A DNA stretch of 64,000 nt from Streptomyces griseus (lineage in GTDB: Bacteria; Actinomycetota; Actinomycetes; Nanopelagicales; Nanopelagicaceae): assembly GCA_945884695.1 (NCBI GenBank), contig CAMCYO010000005.1, forward strand, positions 1-64,000, given 5' to 3'. A program made the position numbers and the translations under genes. Under the pieces are notes generated by a model, which was given only the letters and a program-made list of their open reading frames with translations, searched no databases and was not told where the DNA came from. Shown in pieces: positions 1 through 7,979 of this stretch; the first letter of the stretch is position 1, and every line of letters begins with the position of its first letter.

Positions 1-567
1 GTTGCCTGTGCAAAATCTGGGGCAACTACGAAGGTGAAGACAACAACATATAAGTGCGCAAAGAACCCGACAGTAAAAAACGCAAAATTAACATGGGTTA
101 GTAAAGACTGTCTAGATGCTAATACTTCTTGGATTAAATCAAATAAAGATTATCAAGATTTGGAAGCACAGATGCCAGCAACTCTGGCTGACCTAGACCA
201 AAAGATAGTAGATGAAGCTGCCAATGTTGTCTTGCAAAATATCAAAGCAGATGCGCTTGATCTCCAAGTAAAAACAATGACGGACACAGTTACGGCACTT
301 ACTGCTAAGCGTGAAAAGCTAATTGCTGATTCTGCCAACGCGATAAAGAATAAGCCGGCAATTACTACGTACGCGCAGGCGATTACTACATTTAAGAAAG
401 CGATTGCATCTCTAACAGCTTCAGCAACTCTCTACAGAAAGACAGGAAAGTCAGTGGAGACAATGAAGAAGACACGTGAATATGCTGCAACTCAACTAGG
501 TCAAGCCAAAAGCGGTGTTGCACAATCACTGGATATGCGCTCCATGATTTGTGCTAAAGGTCTGTAG
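1..567 (+). CDS. Exported or envelope-associated helical protein, 5' end outside window
   Basis: The reading frame is open to the left edge, so the start lies upstream; a GTG at 34 is only an internal candidate. The visible part is about 188 residues. It begins with a Val-Ala-Cys-Ala-Lys-Ser-Gly stretch that could be the end of a lipoprotein signal, but the hydrophobic segment itself is not in view. The remainder is rich in Lys, Ala and Thr and looks largely helical, with four visible cysteines including one near the C-terminus. I do not recognise a family. About 120 bases with no visible gene separate it from the next gene. Lipoprotein status is inference. Confidence 0.6.
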   Translation, partial: VACAKSGATTKVKTTTYKCAKNPTVKNAKLTWVSKDCLDANTSWIKSNKDYQDLEAQMPATLADLDQKIVDEAANVVLQNIKADALDLQVKTMTDTVTALTAKREKLIADSANAIKNKPAITTYAQAITTFKKAIASLTASATLYRKTGKSVETMKKTREYAATQLGQAKSGVAQSLDMRSMICAKGL

Positions 568-690
568 CTCGCATTCTTGTTGGCAGTTCAGTTGAGCTTT
601 CCAATCAGGTTGGCTAGGTGAGGAAAATTTTGCTTACGGCTATGGCTACCCTTATTCATCTTTAACTCAAGCCTGACTTAACTGCTTGAT

Positions 691-2079
691 ATGGGCAGCT
701 CTGGTCTCCTGAGATTTCTTACTCCCCTGCTTCTGGTTTTACATTTCGTTCTTCGAATAATAAATCCAAATACCAATCTTGTGGTTGATCTCTTTTTATA
801 TAACTTGGTGGCCCTTACAGCCATATCTATAACCTTCTTTGCTATAGAAAATAGAGATGGCGGCGGGCGTTATGCGCTTTCGTTTGCACTCCTATTGTGG
901 AGTGCCGGATCTATTCTTACAAGTGCAACGGAGTTTTACTCTCTGCCGACCTATATTCCAGTTGTTGCAAATATATTTTATGTTCTTTTTTACCCATGTC
1001 TCTTTATCGCAATCCCTCGCTTACTTTTACAAAAAATTAGATTCGGTCTGGTTGAGATTCTTGATTCTGCAATTCTTTGTTTGGGATTAAGTTCCGTTGG
1101 AGCAGCTTTCCTACTAGAACCAGTATTGCCTCGTTTTGAGGCAAATATTAGTAATACTTTCTTCGCCATATTCTTTGCAATAGCAGACTTAACACTCCTC
1201 ACAATCAGCATTTCAATATTTGCTTCAAGAATTTCCTTGAAGTCAGGATTATTTACTGTAGGTATAGGTATTTTCGCACTTTCTGATTTTCTGTTTCTCT
1301 GGCTTAGTGCAAATAGCAACTACTCGCTGGGACTCATCAGCGACGATGGTTGGCTACTTGGTATTACGTTAATTACACTAGCAATATCAATGCGCTCTCA
1401 GAAAATGCGAACTTTAGAGTCAGTCAATCCGTTATATATTGCACTTTCTGTAATGATGAGTGCGACGCTTTTGGCTATTAACTCACTCAGGCCTGGATAC
1501 TTTCCCGATTTCATATTGATTCCCACTATCTCTACTCTCCTTTTGGCATTTCTTCGAATGACAATTGCACTTCGGCAAGCAAGGTCAATTGGTGATGAAC
1601 GCACCCTAGCTAGAACCGATGATCTAACAGGTCTTCCCAATAGGCGACACTTCATTGCAGAGCTTCAATTGATTTCAAAAACGTCTGAGGTAGAAAGTGC
1701 TCTTTTGTTACTAGACCTAGATGGGTTCAAGCCGATTAACGACAAGTTCGGACATGAAGTTGGAGATGAGTTACTCAAGCAAGTATCCCAACGATTTTCA
1801 AGGGCTCTTCCAGCCAATTCGCTCCTTGCACGTTTGGGAGGAGATGAATTTGGGGCAATCATTCGAGGAGACCGCCAATTCACGATCGAAGTAGCGCAGG
1901 CGCTGAGAGCAACGCTGAGCTATCCATTTTTGATAGGGAATGAGGAGATAAGAGTCGGAGTAAGCGTGGGTCACGTCAGCAATGACGGTGCGCATGACTT
2001 GATGCGTCGGGCAGATAACGCCATGTACCAAGCCAAAAATGAATCACTTGGGGTGTGGTCCGAGCAAGCGCTCCAGTGA
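691..2079 (+). CDS. Membrane-bound diguanylate cyclase (GGDEF domain)
   Basis: A 462-residue protein. The first ~285 residues form a run of about eight to ten hydrophobic helices, so the N-terminus is an integral membrane, probably sensory, module. The C-terminal ~165 residues are a GGDEF domain with the Asp-Asp-Leu-Thr-Gly-Leu-Pro-Asn opening and an intact GGDEF active-site loop at residues 383-387, so it should condense two GTP into cyclic di-GMP. The product-inhibition I-site (RxxD just before GGDEF) is absent: the residues in that position are Pro-Ala-Asn-Ser. No EAL or HD-GYP partner is visible in the window. The stop codon overlaps a possible GTG start of a small downstream ORF (GTGA). 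Confidence 0.9.
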   Translation: MGSSGLLRFLTPLLLVLHFVLRIINPNTNLVVDLFLYNLVALTAISITFFAIENRDGGGRYALSFALLLWSAGSILTSATEFYSLPTYIPVVANIFYVLFYPCLFIAIPRLLLQKIRFGLVEILDSAILCLGLSSVGAAFLLEPVLPRFEANISNTFFAIFFAIADLTLLTISISIFASRISLKSGLFTVGIGIFALSDFLFLWLSANSNYSLGLISDDGWLLGITLITLAISMRSQKMRTLESVNPLYIALSVMMSATLLAINSLRPGYFPDFILIPTISTLLLAFLRMTIALRQARSIGDERTLARTDDLTGLPNRRHFIAELQLISKTSEVESALLLLDLDGFKPINDKFGHEVGDELLKQVSQRFSRALPANSLLARLGGDEFGAIIRGDRQFTIEVAQALRATLSYPFLIGNEEIRVGVSVGHVSNDGAHDLMRRADNAMYQAKNESLGVWSEQALQ

Positions 2080-2225
2080 CTTATGCCGAAAGATATTGGG
2101 GTGGATACCACTCAGAAGCTGCGGATTGGGATCCAATGAAGAATCGAAATGATTTGTTTAAGGGTTGGAATGGTCGTCAATATGACGAAACCGATCCTTG
2201 GCAGTTCACTAATTTTTTGGCGTAA
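2076..2225 (+). CDS. Possible aromatic-rich microprotein (49 aa) coupled to the diguanylate cyclase gene
   Basis: A GTG at 2076 overlaps the stop of the GGDEF gene (GTGA) and opens a 49-residue frame ending in TAA at 2225. The peptide has four Trp and several Tyr and Phe, with acidic and basic residues between them and motifs such as Trp-Gly-Gly-Tyr, Asp-Trp-Asp-Pro and Gly-Trp-Asn-Gly. It contains no hydrophobic run, so it would be soluble. Its last 17 bases overlap the end of the convergent photolyase gene. I recognise no family. The overlap suggests translational coupling, but the ORF is short enough that chance is possible. Confidence 0.4.
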   Translation: MTYAERYWGGYHSEAADWDPMKNRNDLFKGWNGRQYDETDPWQFTNFLA

Positions 2226-3564
2226 TTTCCTTCAACTCAGAAAGTCTTGCTAAAGATTCTTGCCTTTCAAGACCATGATCGACAATTCTTTCTGGATATC
2301 CGTTCTTTAATCCTTCTGTGTACAACCAAGGTTCATGAACTTCCATGGCGGAAAGGTGAGATAACTCAGGAACATATTTCTTGATGTAGTCGCCCTGTTC
2401 ATCAAAGCGTTTTCCTTGCTCGATTGGATTGAAAATCCGATAGTATGGAGATGCATCAGTGCCACATCCAGCAGTCCACTGCCAACCATGTGCGTTGGAG
2501 GCAACATCAAAATCAACTAAATGCTCCCTAAAGAAATCTGCTCCCAACTGCCATTCCAGGTGAAGATCCTTAACAAGAAATGATGCAACAACCATCCGTG
2601 TGCGATTGTGCATCCAACCCTCGTGGACTAGCTGACGCATTGCTGCATCAACAAATGGAAATCCAGTCTTGCCTTCTTTCCATGCTGTGAATTTAGAATC
2701 AGGAGCGTCATAACGCATCTCGGAAAATCTTGGTGCGTAGTAATCCTTCTCGGTATGTGGATTGTGATGGAGTACATCTGCATAAAACTCTCTCCACGCT
2801 ATTTCTTTGCGAAAAACATCGTGAGCACTACTTTCACCAAGGTGCGCCAAAAGTGTTCGGGGGTGAATCTCGCCCCATTTAAAGTGAGCACTTAAGCGAC
2901 TCGTGCCATCCATTCCAGCAAGATTTCTTGTTTCATCATAGCTATCTAAAATTTCTTCACAGAAATATTTCCATCGAATATGGGCGTTCGCTTCACCTGC
3001 GAGTGAAACTTTTGCATCCAGAGGCATCGGCCAGTCAGGAAAATTTCTCTCACTTTCACTTGGCGTGATTGCATTTATATGTTCAGGTTGTGGAGCTGGC
3101 GGCCGCCATCCATGTACACCCCATGCTTTATAAAAAGGTGTGTAAACGCGATAAGGAGTTCCATCACTTGGTTTCCTTACCCTGCCTGGCGCAACGGCGT
3201 AAGGACTTCCGGTTCTGGTTAACGCGATTCCACTTGACTCAACTCGTGCATCACGTGTTACTCCATATGGCTCGTATTCTGCAGAAATATGAATAGAAGT
3301 TGCTCCGTAACGCAATGATAATTCCTTTAGAACTTCGACTTGATCACCAACCATGACGTGCAATCTATTTTCTAGTGATTCATCTAGTGCTCGCAATGAC
3401 TGACCTAAATAAGCAAGACGTTTGCTGCCTGTTGCGCTAATGAGTTTTTCATCCAATATAAAGACCGGCACAATGTGATCGGCGCTGGCAAGTGCCTCAA
3501 GGAGTGCGGGGTTATCGGCTAAGCGCAGATCCCTGCGAAACCACATGATGCTCGTTTTTGCCAC
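2209..3564 (-). CDS. phr: Deoxyribodipyrimidine photo-lyase
   Basis: A 451-residue member of the photolyase/cryptochrome family, which uses blue light and FADH- to split UV-induced pyrimidine dimers in DNA. The N-terminal alpha/beta domain begins with the Trp-Phe-Arg-Arg-Asp-Leu-Arg motif (residues ~8-14). The C-terminal FAD-binding half has the conserved Met-His-Asn-Arg-Thr-Arg-Met block near residue 318, followed by Phe-Leu-Val-Lys-Asp-Leu, then Asn-Ala-His-Gly-Trp-Gln-Trp near 355-367. Length is normal for a class I enzyme. It is a single gene, convergent with the GGDEF gene, and fits a sunlit surface-water lifestyle. Substrate class (CPD rather than 6-4) is inferred from overall similarity. 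Confidence 0.95.
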   Translation of the reverse strand: MAKTSIMWFRRDLRLADNPALLEALASADHIVPVFILDEKLISATGSKRLAYLGQSLRALDESLENRLHVMVGDQVEVLKELSLRYGATSIHISAEYEPYGVTRDARVESSGIALTRTGSPYAVAPGRVRKPSDGTPYRVYTPFYKAWGVHGWRPPAPQPEHINAITPSESERNFPDWPMPLDAKVSLAGEANAHIRWKYFCEEILDSYDETRNLAGMDGTSRLSAHFKWGEIHPRTLLAHLGESSAHDVFRKEIAWREFYADVLHHNPHTEKDYYAPRFSEMRYDAPDSKFTAWKEGKTGFPFVDAAMRQLVHEGWMHNRTRMVVASFLVKDLHLEWQLGADFFREHLVDFDVASNAHGWQWTAGCGTDASPYYRIFNPIEQGKRFDEQGDYIKKYVPELSHLSAMEVHEPWLYTEGLKNGYPERIVDHGLERQESLARLSELKEITPKN

Positions 3565-3612
3565 AGGGTGATTAAATCACTATCGAGGCCGGCAAGCATT
3601 TTAGAGTGAATC

Positions 3613-3665
3613 TACTCAAAGCAATCATGCGAAATTACTCAAAGCAATCATGCGAAATTACTCAA
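3613..3665. repeat. 23-bp tandem repeat, 2.3 copies
   Basis: The unit beginning TACTCAAAGCAATC occupies 3613-3635 and again 3636-3658 with no mismatch, followed by a third partial copy of 7 bases (3659-3665). It lies in the ~107-bp gap between citrate synthase (stop at 3672, transcribed leftward) and the photolyase start at 3564. It may be a simple slippage product. A role in the photolyase leader or promoter is possible but not shown. Confidence 0.9.
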
Positions 3666-3671
3666 GAATAA

Positions 3672-4787
3672 TTAAGAGTGAAGCTGAATTACTGTGTCGT
3701 TCCAACCATTAACAGTTTCAGCTTTGCGTGGACCTTTTCCAATATAACGAGCAGATGGACGCACTAGTCGGCCTGTGCGCTTTTGCTCAAGAATATGTGC
3801 ACTCCAACCTGCAGTTCTAGCAGCTGTAAACATAGAAGTGAAAAGGTGTCCCGGAACTTGGGCAAAATCAAGAACAATTGCAGCCCAAAATTCAACGTTT
3901 GTTTCAAGAACGCGCTCGGGGTGGCGTTCATGCAATTCTGCTAGCGCTGCCTTTTCAAGTGCGAGCGCAACCTCATAGCGTGGAGCACTTAATTCTTTCG
4001 CCGTGCGACGTAGAGTGCGAGCGCGTGGATCTTCTGCGCGATACACGCGATGACCAAAGCCCATCAAGCGTTCTCCGCGATCCATGATTCCTTTTACATA
4101 TGCACGTGCATCACCGGTTTTTTCAACTTCTTCAATCATATGAAGTACACGTGAAGGTGCTCCACCATGTAGCGGACCTGACATTGCGCCAATTGCTCCA
4201 GATAGTGATGCTGCAACATCAGCACCTGTTGATGCAATAACACGAGCTGTGAATGTCGAAGCATTCATTCCGTGCTCTGCTGCTGAAACAAAATATGCAT
4301 CAATTGCACGAGTGTGAAGTGGGTCTGGCTCTCCGCGCCAACGAATCATCATTCGCTCAACAACAGTGTGTGCTTTATCAACTTCAGACTGAGGAATTTC
4401 AGGTTGCTTGGTTCCGCGTGCTGACTGGGCCACATAGGAAAGAACCATCACGGATGCTCGAGCTAAATTACTACGTGCTTCTTCATCGGAAATATCAAGA
4501 AGTGGCTTAAGCCCCCAAGCTGGTGCCAACATTGCAATTGCAGACTGGACATCTACGCGAACATCACCCGAGTGCACAGGTATTGGAAACGGTTCCGCAG
4601 GAGGCAAGCCTGGGTTAAATTCATCGTCTACAAGTAAGCCCCATACATTTCCAAAAGAAACGCGACCTACAAGATCTTCAATATCTACTCCGCGATAACG
4701 AAGCGCGCTTCCCTCTTTATCTGGTTCAGCAATTTCAGATTCAAAAGCAATTACACCTTCAAGGCCTGGTTTGAAATCGTCAGACAC
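3672..4787 (-). CDS. gltA: Citrate synthase
   Basis: A 371-residue citrate synthase that condenses acetyl-CoA and oxaloacetate at the entry of the TCA cycle. The catalytic triad is visible: a His in Gly-Pro-Leu-His-Gly-Gly (about residue 207), a His in Gly-Phe-Gly-His-Arg-Val-Tyr (about 246) and an Asp in Leu-Asp-Phe-Ala-Gln-Val-Pro (about 306). The length matches the short (~370 aa) form common in Gram-positives. It is divergent from pdxH with a ~118-bp gap. The neighbourhood citrate synthase / pdxH / serC is a familiar actinobacterial arrangement. A 2-methylcitrate synthase role cannot be excluded from sequence, but no prp genes are nearby. Confidence 0.93.
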   Translation of the reverse strand: MSDDFKPGLEGVIAFESEIAEPDKEGSALRYRGVDIEDLVGRVSFGNVWGLLVDDEFNPGLPPAEPFPIPVHSGDVRVDVQSAIAMLAPAWGLKPLLDISDEEARSNLARASVMVLSYVAQSARGTKQPEIPQSEVDKAHTVVERMMIRWRGEPDPLHTRAIDAYFVSAAEHGMNASTFTARVIASTGADVAASLSGAIGAMSGPLHGGAPSRVLHMIEEVEKTGDARAYVKGIMDRGERLMGFGHRVYRAEDPRARTLRRTAKELSAPRYEVALALEKAALAELHERHPERVLETNVEFWAAIVLDFAQVPGHLFTSMFTAARTAGWSAHILEQKRTGRLVRPSARYIGKGPRKAETVNGWNDTVIQLHS

Positions 4788-4905
4788 GTTGGCTCCTTTT
4801 TATCGCGCAAGTACTGGAGTAATTCTGCCCCTAGTTGCTGGGTGCTCTCGACCATAGCCGGAGGCCCAAGGGCTAATTTACCCATAACGTGCCAAGGAAG
4901 CGAAA

Positions 4906-5598
4906 GTGACGTTAGATACAGTTATGGCACCTGAACTCACCCCAGAGCAGATTTCAGCAATGCGAAGGGCATATGGCGATAAAGGTATTGACGAATTGCC
5001 TTCAGACCCTTTTGCATTTTTCTCTACCTGGTTGGAGCAAGCACACAAGAATCCTGCAATAGTTGAAGCAAATGCAATGGTTTTATCTACCCAGGATCAC
5101 AATGGAATACTCAGTACTAGAACTGTTTTACTCAAAGATATTTCAGCAAGTGGATTCACTTTTTTTACAAACTACACATCTCGTAAAGCGCTCTCTATGC
5201 ATTCAAATCCGCACGTTACGCTTCTCTTTCCTTGGTATCCGCTTGAACGACAAGTAATCATTAGTGGAGAAGCTGAAAAAATTTCGCGAAGTGAATCAGA
5301 GGAATACTTTGCAACAAGGCCATGGAATAGTCAGATTGGCGCATGGGCAAGTCAGCAATCTTCTCCACTGTCATCGCGCGCTGAATTAGAAGAGCGATGG
5401 AAATCGGCATCTGAAAAATGGCCCGAGGGTTCACGCGTTCCAACACCGCCGCATTGGGGCGGGTACCGCGTTAACCCTTCTGATATCGAGTTCTGGCAAG
5501 GACGATATTCACGTTTACATGATCGAGTGCGATTTGAGAGACGTACCACATCTAGCACTGGTGAAATCAATTGGGAAATTTCACGCTATTACCCCTAG
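4906..5598 (+). CDS. pdxH: Pyridoxamine/pyridoxine 5'-phosphate oxidase
   Basis: A 230-residue FMN flavoprotein that oxidises PNP or PMP to pyridoxal 5'-phosphate. Family features include Ser-Thr-Arg-Thr-Val-Leu-Leu-Lys in the FMN-binding core, Phe-Phe-Thr-Asn-Tyr, and the C-terminal Pro-Pro-His-Trp-Gly-Gly-Tyr then Glu-Phe-Trp-Gln-Gly-Arg block with Arg-Leu-His-Asp-Arg near the end. A GTG at 4906 is taken as the start; ATG at 4924 is an alternative that would drop six residues. serC follows after about 10 bases, so the two are probably co-transcribed, and SerC itself needs PLP. Confidence 0.94.
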   Translation: MTLDTVMAPELTPEQISAMRRAYGDKGIDELPSDPFAFFSTWLEQAHKNPAIVEANAMVLSTQDHNGILSTRTVLLKDISASGFTFFTNYTSRKALSMHSNPHVTLLFPWYPLERQVIISGEAEKISRSESEEYFATRPWNSQIGAWASQQSSPLSSRAELEERWKSASEKWPEGSRVPTPPHWGGYRVNPSDIEFWQGRYSRLHDRVRFERRTTSSTGEINWEISRYYP

Positions 5599-5607
5599 GC
5601 TCTGCCT

Positions 5608-6726
5608 GTGAGCACAGACATTAAAATCCCAGATAATCTAAAACCTTCTGATGGACGTTTCGGTTGCGGGCCGTCAAAAATTCGTCCTGCTTCTTTAGCT
5701 GCACTCGCAAATAGTGGAACATCGATCCTCGGAACGTCGCATCGCCAAAAACCGGTTAAAAACGTAGTGCATGCTCTTCGTGAAGGACTGTCTTCCTTAT
5801 TCCAACTTCCCGACGGGTATGAAGTTGTGCTCGGTAATGGTGGCTCTACAGCATTTTGGGACATCGCCACTTTTGGATTAATTGAATCTCGATCACAACA
5901 TTTAGTATTTGGAGAATTCTCCTCGAAGTTTGCAACTGCTTCCAAAGATGCACCATTTCTTGGTGACCCAACAGTGATTAAATCTGAACCAGGCACTCAT
6001 CCAGAAGCAAAAGCTGAAGCAGGAATAGATGTTTATGCACTTACTCATAACGAGACAAGCACAGGCGTTTCGATGCCTATCAAACGTCCAGCGAGTACTG
6101 AAGGCGCGCTTGTACTTGTAGATGCCACGAGTGCAGCAGGAGGTCTAGAAGTAAATGCTAAAGAGTTTGATACCTATTACTTCGCACCGCAGAAATCATT
6201 TGCATCCGATGGAGGGCTCTGGATTGCTCTCATGAGTCCTGCCGCAATCGCTCGAGTTGAAAAGATTAAAAGTTCTGCCCGATGGGTTCCTGAATTTTTC
6301 AATCTCACCACAGCAATTGAAAATAGCCGCCTGGATCAGACATATAACACTCCCGCCGTCGCCACTCTTATTTTATTAGCAGAACAAATTGAGTGGATGA
6401 ACTCCAATGGAGGTATGAAATTCTCTGCAGGACGAAGTGCGGATTCGGCTTCACGACTCTATTCATGGGCTGAGAAAACTACTTACACAACTCCTTTTGT
6501 CACTAATCCTTCTATGCGATCAAACGTCGTTGGCACCATCAACTTTGATGATTCAATTGATGCATCCAAAATTGCGGCTGTCCTGCGGGCCAACGGAATT
6601 GTTGATACTGAGCCTTACCGCAAACTCGGAAAGAACCAGTTACGCATTGGAATGTTTCCAGCAGTAGAGCCCTCTGACATTGATGCACTTATCGCTTCTA
6701 TCGAGTATGTGGTAAACGTTCTATAA
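5608..6726 (+). CDS. serC: Phosphoserine aminotransferase (actinobacterial type)
   Basis: A 372-residue PLP enzyme that converts 3-phosphohydroxypyruvate and glutamate to phosphoserine in serine synthesis. The N-terminus with Phe-Gly-Cys-Gly-Pro-Ser-Lys is characteristic of the mycobacterial/Streptomyces SerC type. The PLP lysine is K196 in Ala-Pro-Gln-Lys-Ser-Phe-Ala-Ser-Asp-Gly-Gly, and the substrate-binding Gly-Thr-Ser-His-Arg segment is present near residue 45. The start is GTG at 5608, immediately downstream of pdxH, suggesting an operon. Length is normal. Confidence 0.95.
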   Translation: MSTDIKIPDNLKPSDGRFGCGPSKIRPASLAALANSGTSILGTSHRQKPVKNVVHALREGLSSLFQLPDGYEVVLGNGGSTAFWDIATFGLIESRSQHLVFGEFSSKFATASKDAPFLGDPTVIKSEPGTHPEAKAEAGIDVYALTHNETSTGVSMPIKRPASTEGALVLVDATSAAGGLEVNAKEFDTYYFAPQKSFASDGGLWIALMSPAAIARVEKIKSSARWVPEFFNLTTAIENSRLDQTYNTPAVATLILLAEQIEWMNSNGGMKFSAGRSADSASRLYSWAEKTTYTTPFVTNPSMRSNVVGTINFDDSIDASKIAAVLRANGIVDTEPYRKLGKNQLRIGMFPAVEPSDIDALIASIEYVVNVL

Positions 6727-6747
6727 CTTTAGGACTAGGGTTTCACT

Positions 6748-7902
6748 ATGTTTCAACGCGACCGTGTTTTTTGGCTCGGGTCGCTGCAAACCTCGCTCGT
6801 TGTATTTTTTGTTGGCGGATTCGGACCAGCTCAGCCACTTTTACGCATAGAGCAACATACATCTCTGGCTGTAGCTGGCTTGCACGGAACTGCAATGGGA
6901 ATTGCCTCAATAGTTGCCGGGTTTACTGGACCAATACTCGTTCATAGATTTGGCCGCCCACGTACAACGTGGATCGGTATGGGTTTCTTTCTCGTTGGGT
7001 TAGTTGCTTTTGTTTTCGCGCCGACAGTGCAGTTCACATTAATTGCAATATTAATTGCTGGTTTTGGAATTTCTACAGTGGTCAACGCGATGGTCACGCG
7101 CTTTACAGAACACTTTAGAGAAAACGCATCAAATGCTCTTTCCCAAGGAAGTGCTGTTGGGTCAGTTGGTTATATTTTAGGAACTCTCTCTGTTGGCACA
7201 TTAGCTGCATTTGGAATTAGCTGGCGTTTGGCGCTTTTGGCTGTAGTACCTGTTGCAATTTTCTTGTATTTTCATTCCCGCCATGAAATTTCAGATGACC
7301 ACACACCTGACGAAGATGGGCCGCAACGCGGTTCTTTAAGCGCTAAATTCTGGTTTGCTTGGTTTGGATTTGTCGCATGTATTGCGGGTGAATTTGCCAC
7401 AACTTTTTGGGCAGCGGCTCTTATTCGAGATCGAATTGGATCAAGTCCAGCCTTTTCGACTATCACCATCATGGCAGTTGGTATAGGTATGGGACTTGGG
7501 CGTTGGTATGGCCCTAAAGTTCTCAAGCGTTTTCAATTAGATAGTAAATTGAAGTTTGTTATTGCACTCCAATTTTTTGCTTTTAGTGTTGTTTGGTTTT
7601 CACATACCTTACTTATCTCCCTCATCGCTCTGTGCGTTGTTGGTATGGGACTTTCGATGCAATTCCCACTCTCATCCCTTCGCCTCATTGGATTTAGTGA
7701 CAATCGCCCCGACTTAGCAATTGGCAGAAGTTCACTTGCAGCAGGTTCTGCGATTGGCGGTTCTCCATTTATTCTTGGCGTCCTAGGTGATCATTTTGGA
7801 ATTTCAAGAGCCTACTTAATGGTGCCCGTTCTAGTAATACTCGCCTTTTCGACGCTAGTGATTGTTCCTTCGCAAAAGGTGACAGTTGGAAAAAATCTAT
7901 GA
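6748..7902 (+). CDS. MFS transporter
   Basis: A 384-residue polytopic membrane protein with about 12 hydrophobic segments in two halves and the Gly-Arg-Pro-Arg motif A region after the second helix (near residue 70). It belongs to the major facilitator superfamily; the substrate cannot be told from sequence. It follows serC by 21 bases on the same strand, so it may be read from the same transcript. Its stop overlaps (ATGA) the start of a 26-codon hydrophobic ORF. Confidence 0.88.
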   Translation: MFQRDRVFWLGSLQTSLVVFFVGGFGPAQPLLRIEQHTSLAVAGLHGTAMGIASIVAGFTGPILVHRFGRPRTTWIGMGFFLVGLVAFVFAPTVQFTLIAILIAGFGISTVVNAMVTRFTEHFRENASNALSQGSAVGSVGYILGTLSVGTLAAFGISWRLALLAVVPVAIFLYFHSRHEISDDHTPDEDGPQRGSLSAKFWFAWFGFVACIAGEFATTFWAAALIRDRIGSSPAFSTITIMAVGIGMGLGRWYGPKVLKRFQLDSKLKFVIALQFFAFSVVWFSHTLLISLIALCVVGMGLSMQFPLSSLRLIGFSDNRPDLAIGRSSLAAGSAIGGSPFILGVLGDHFGISRAYLMVPVLVILAFSTLVIVPSQKVTVGKNL

Positions 7903-7979
7903 GTTACAAAGCTCGAAGGTTAATAACACTTCTCACGCTTGTCGGGCTCTTAGCCCTTATTGTCATAAGCGGAGGGTAA
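7899..7979 (+). CDS. Possible 26-aa single-helix membrane peptide downstream of MFS gene
   Basis: An ATG at 7899 overlaps the MFS stop (ATGA) and opens a 26-codon frame ending in TAA at 7979. The peptide starts with a basic stretch (Tyr-Lys-Ala-Arg-Arg) followed by an uninterrupted hydrophobic run rich in Leu, Ile and Val, then ends Ser-Gly-Gly. This is the profile of a small single-pass membrane protein oriented N-in. The last ~30 bases overlap the 3' end of the convergent MFS gene. No family recognised; existence rests on the ATGA coupling and composition only. Confidence 0.35.
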   Translation: MSYKARRLITLLTLVGLLALIVISGG

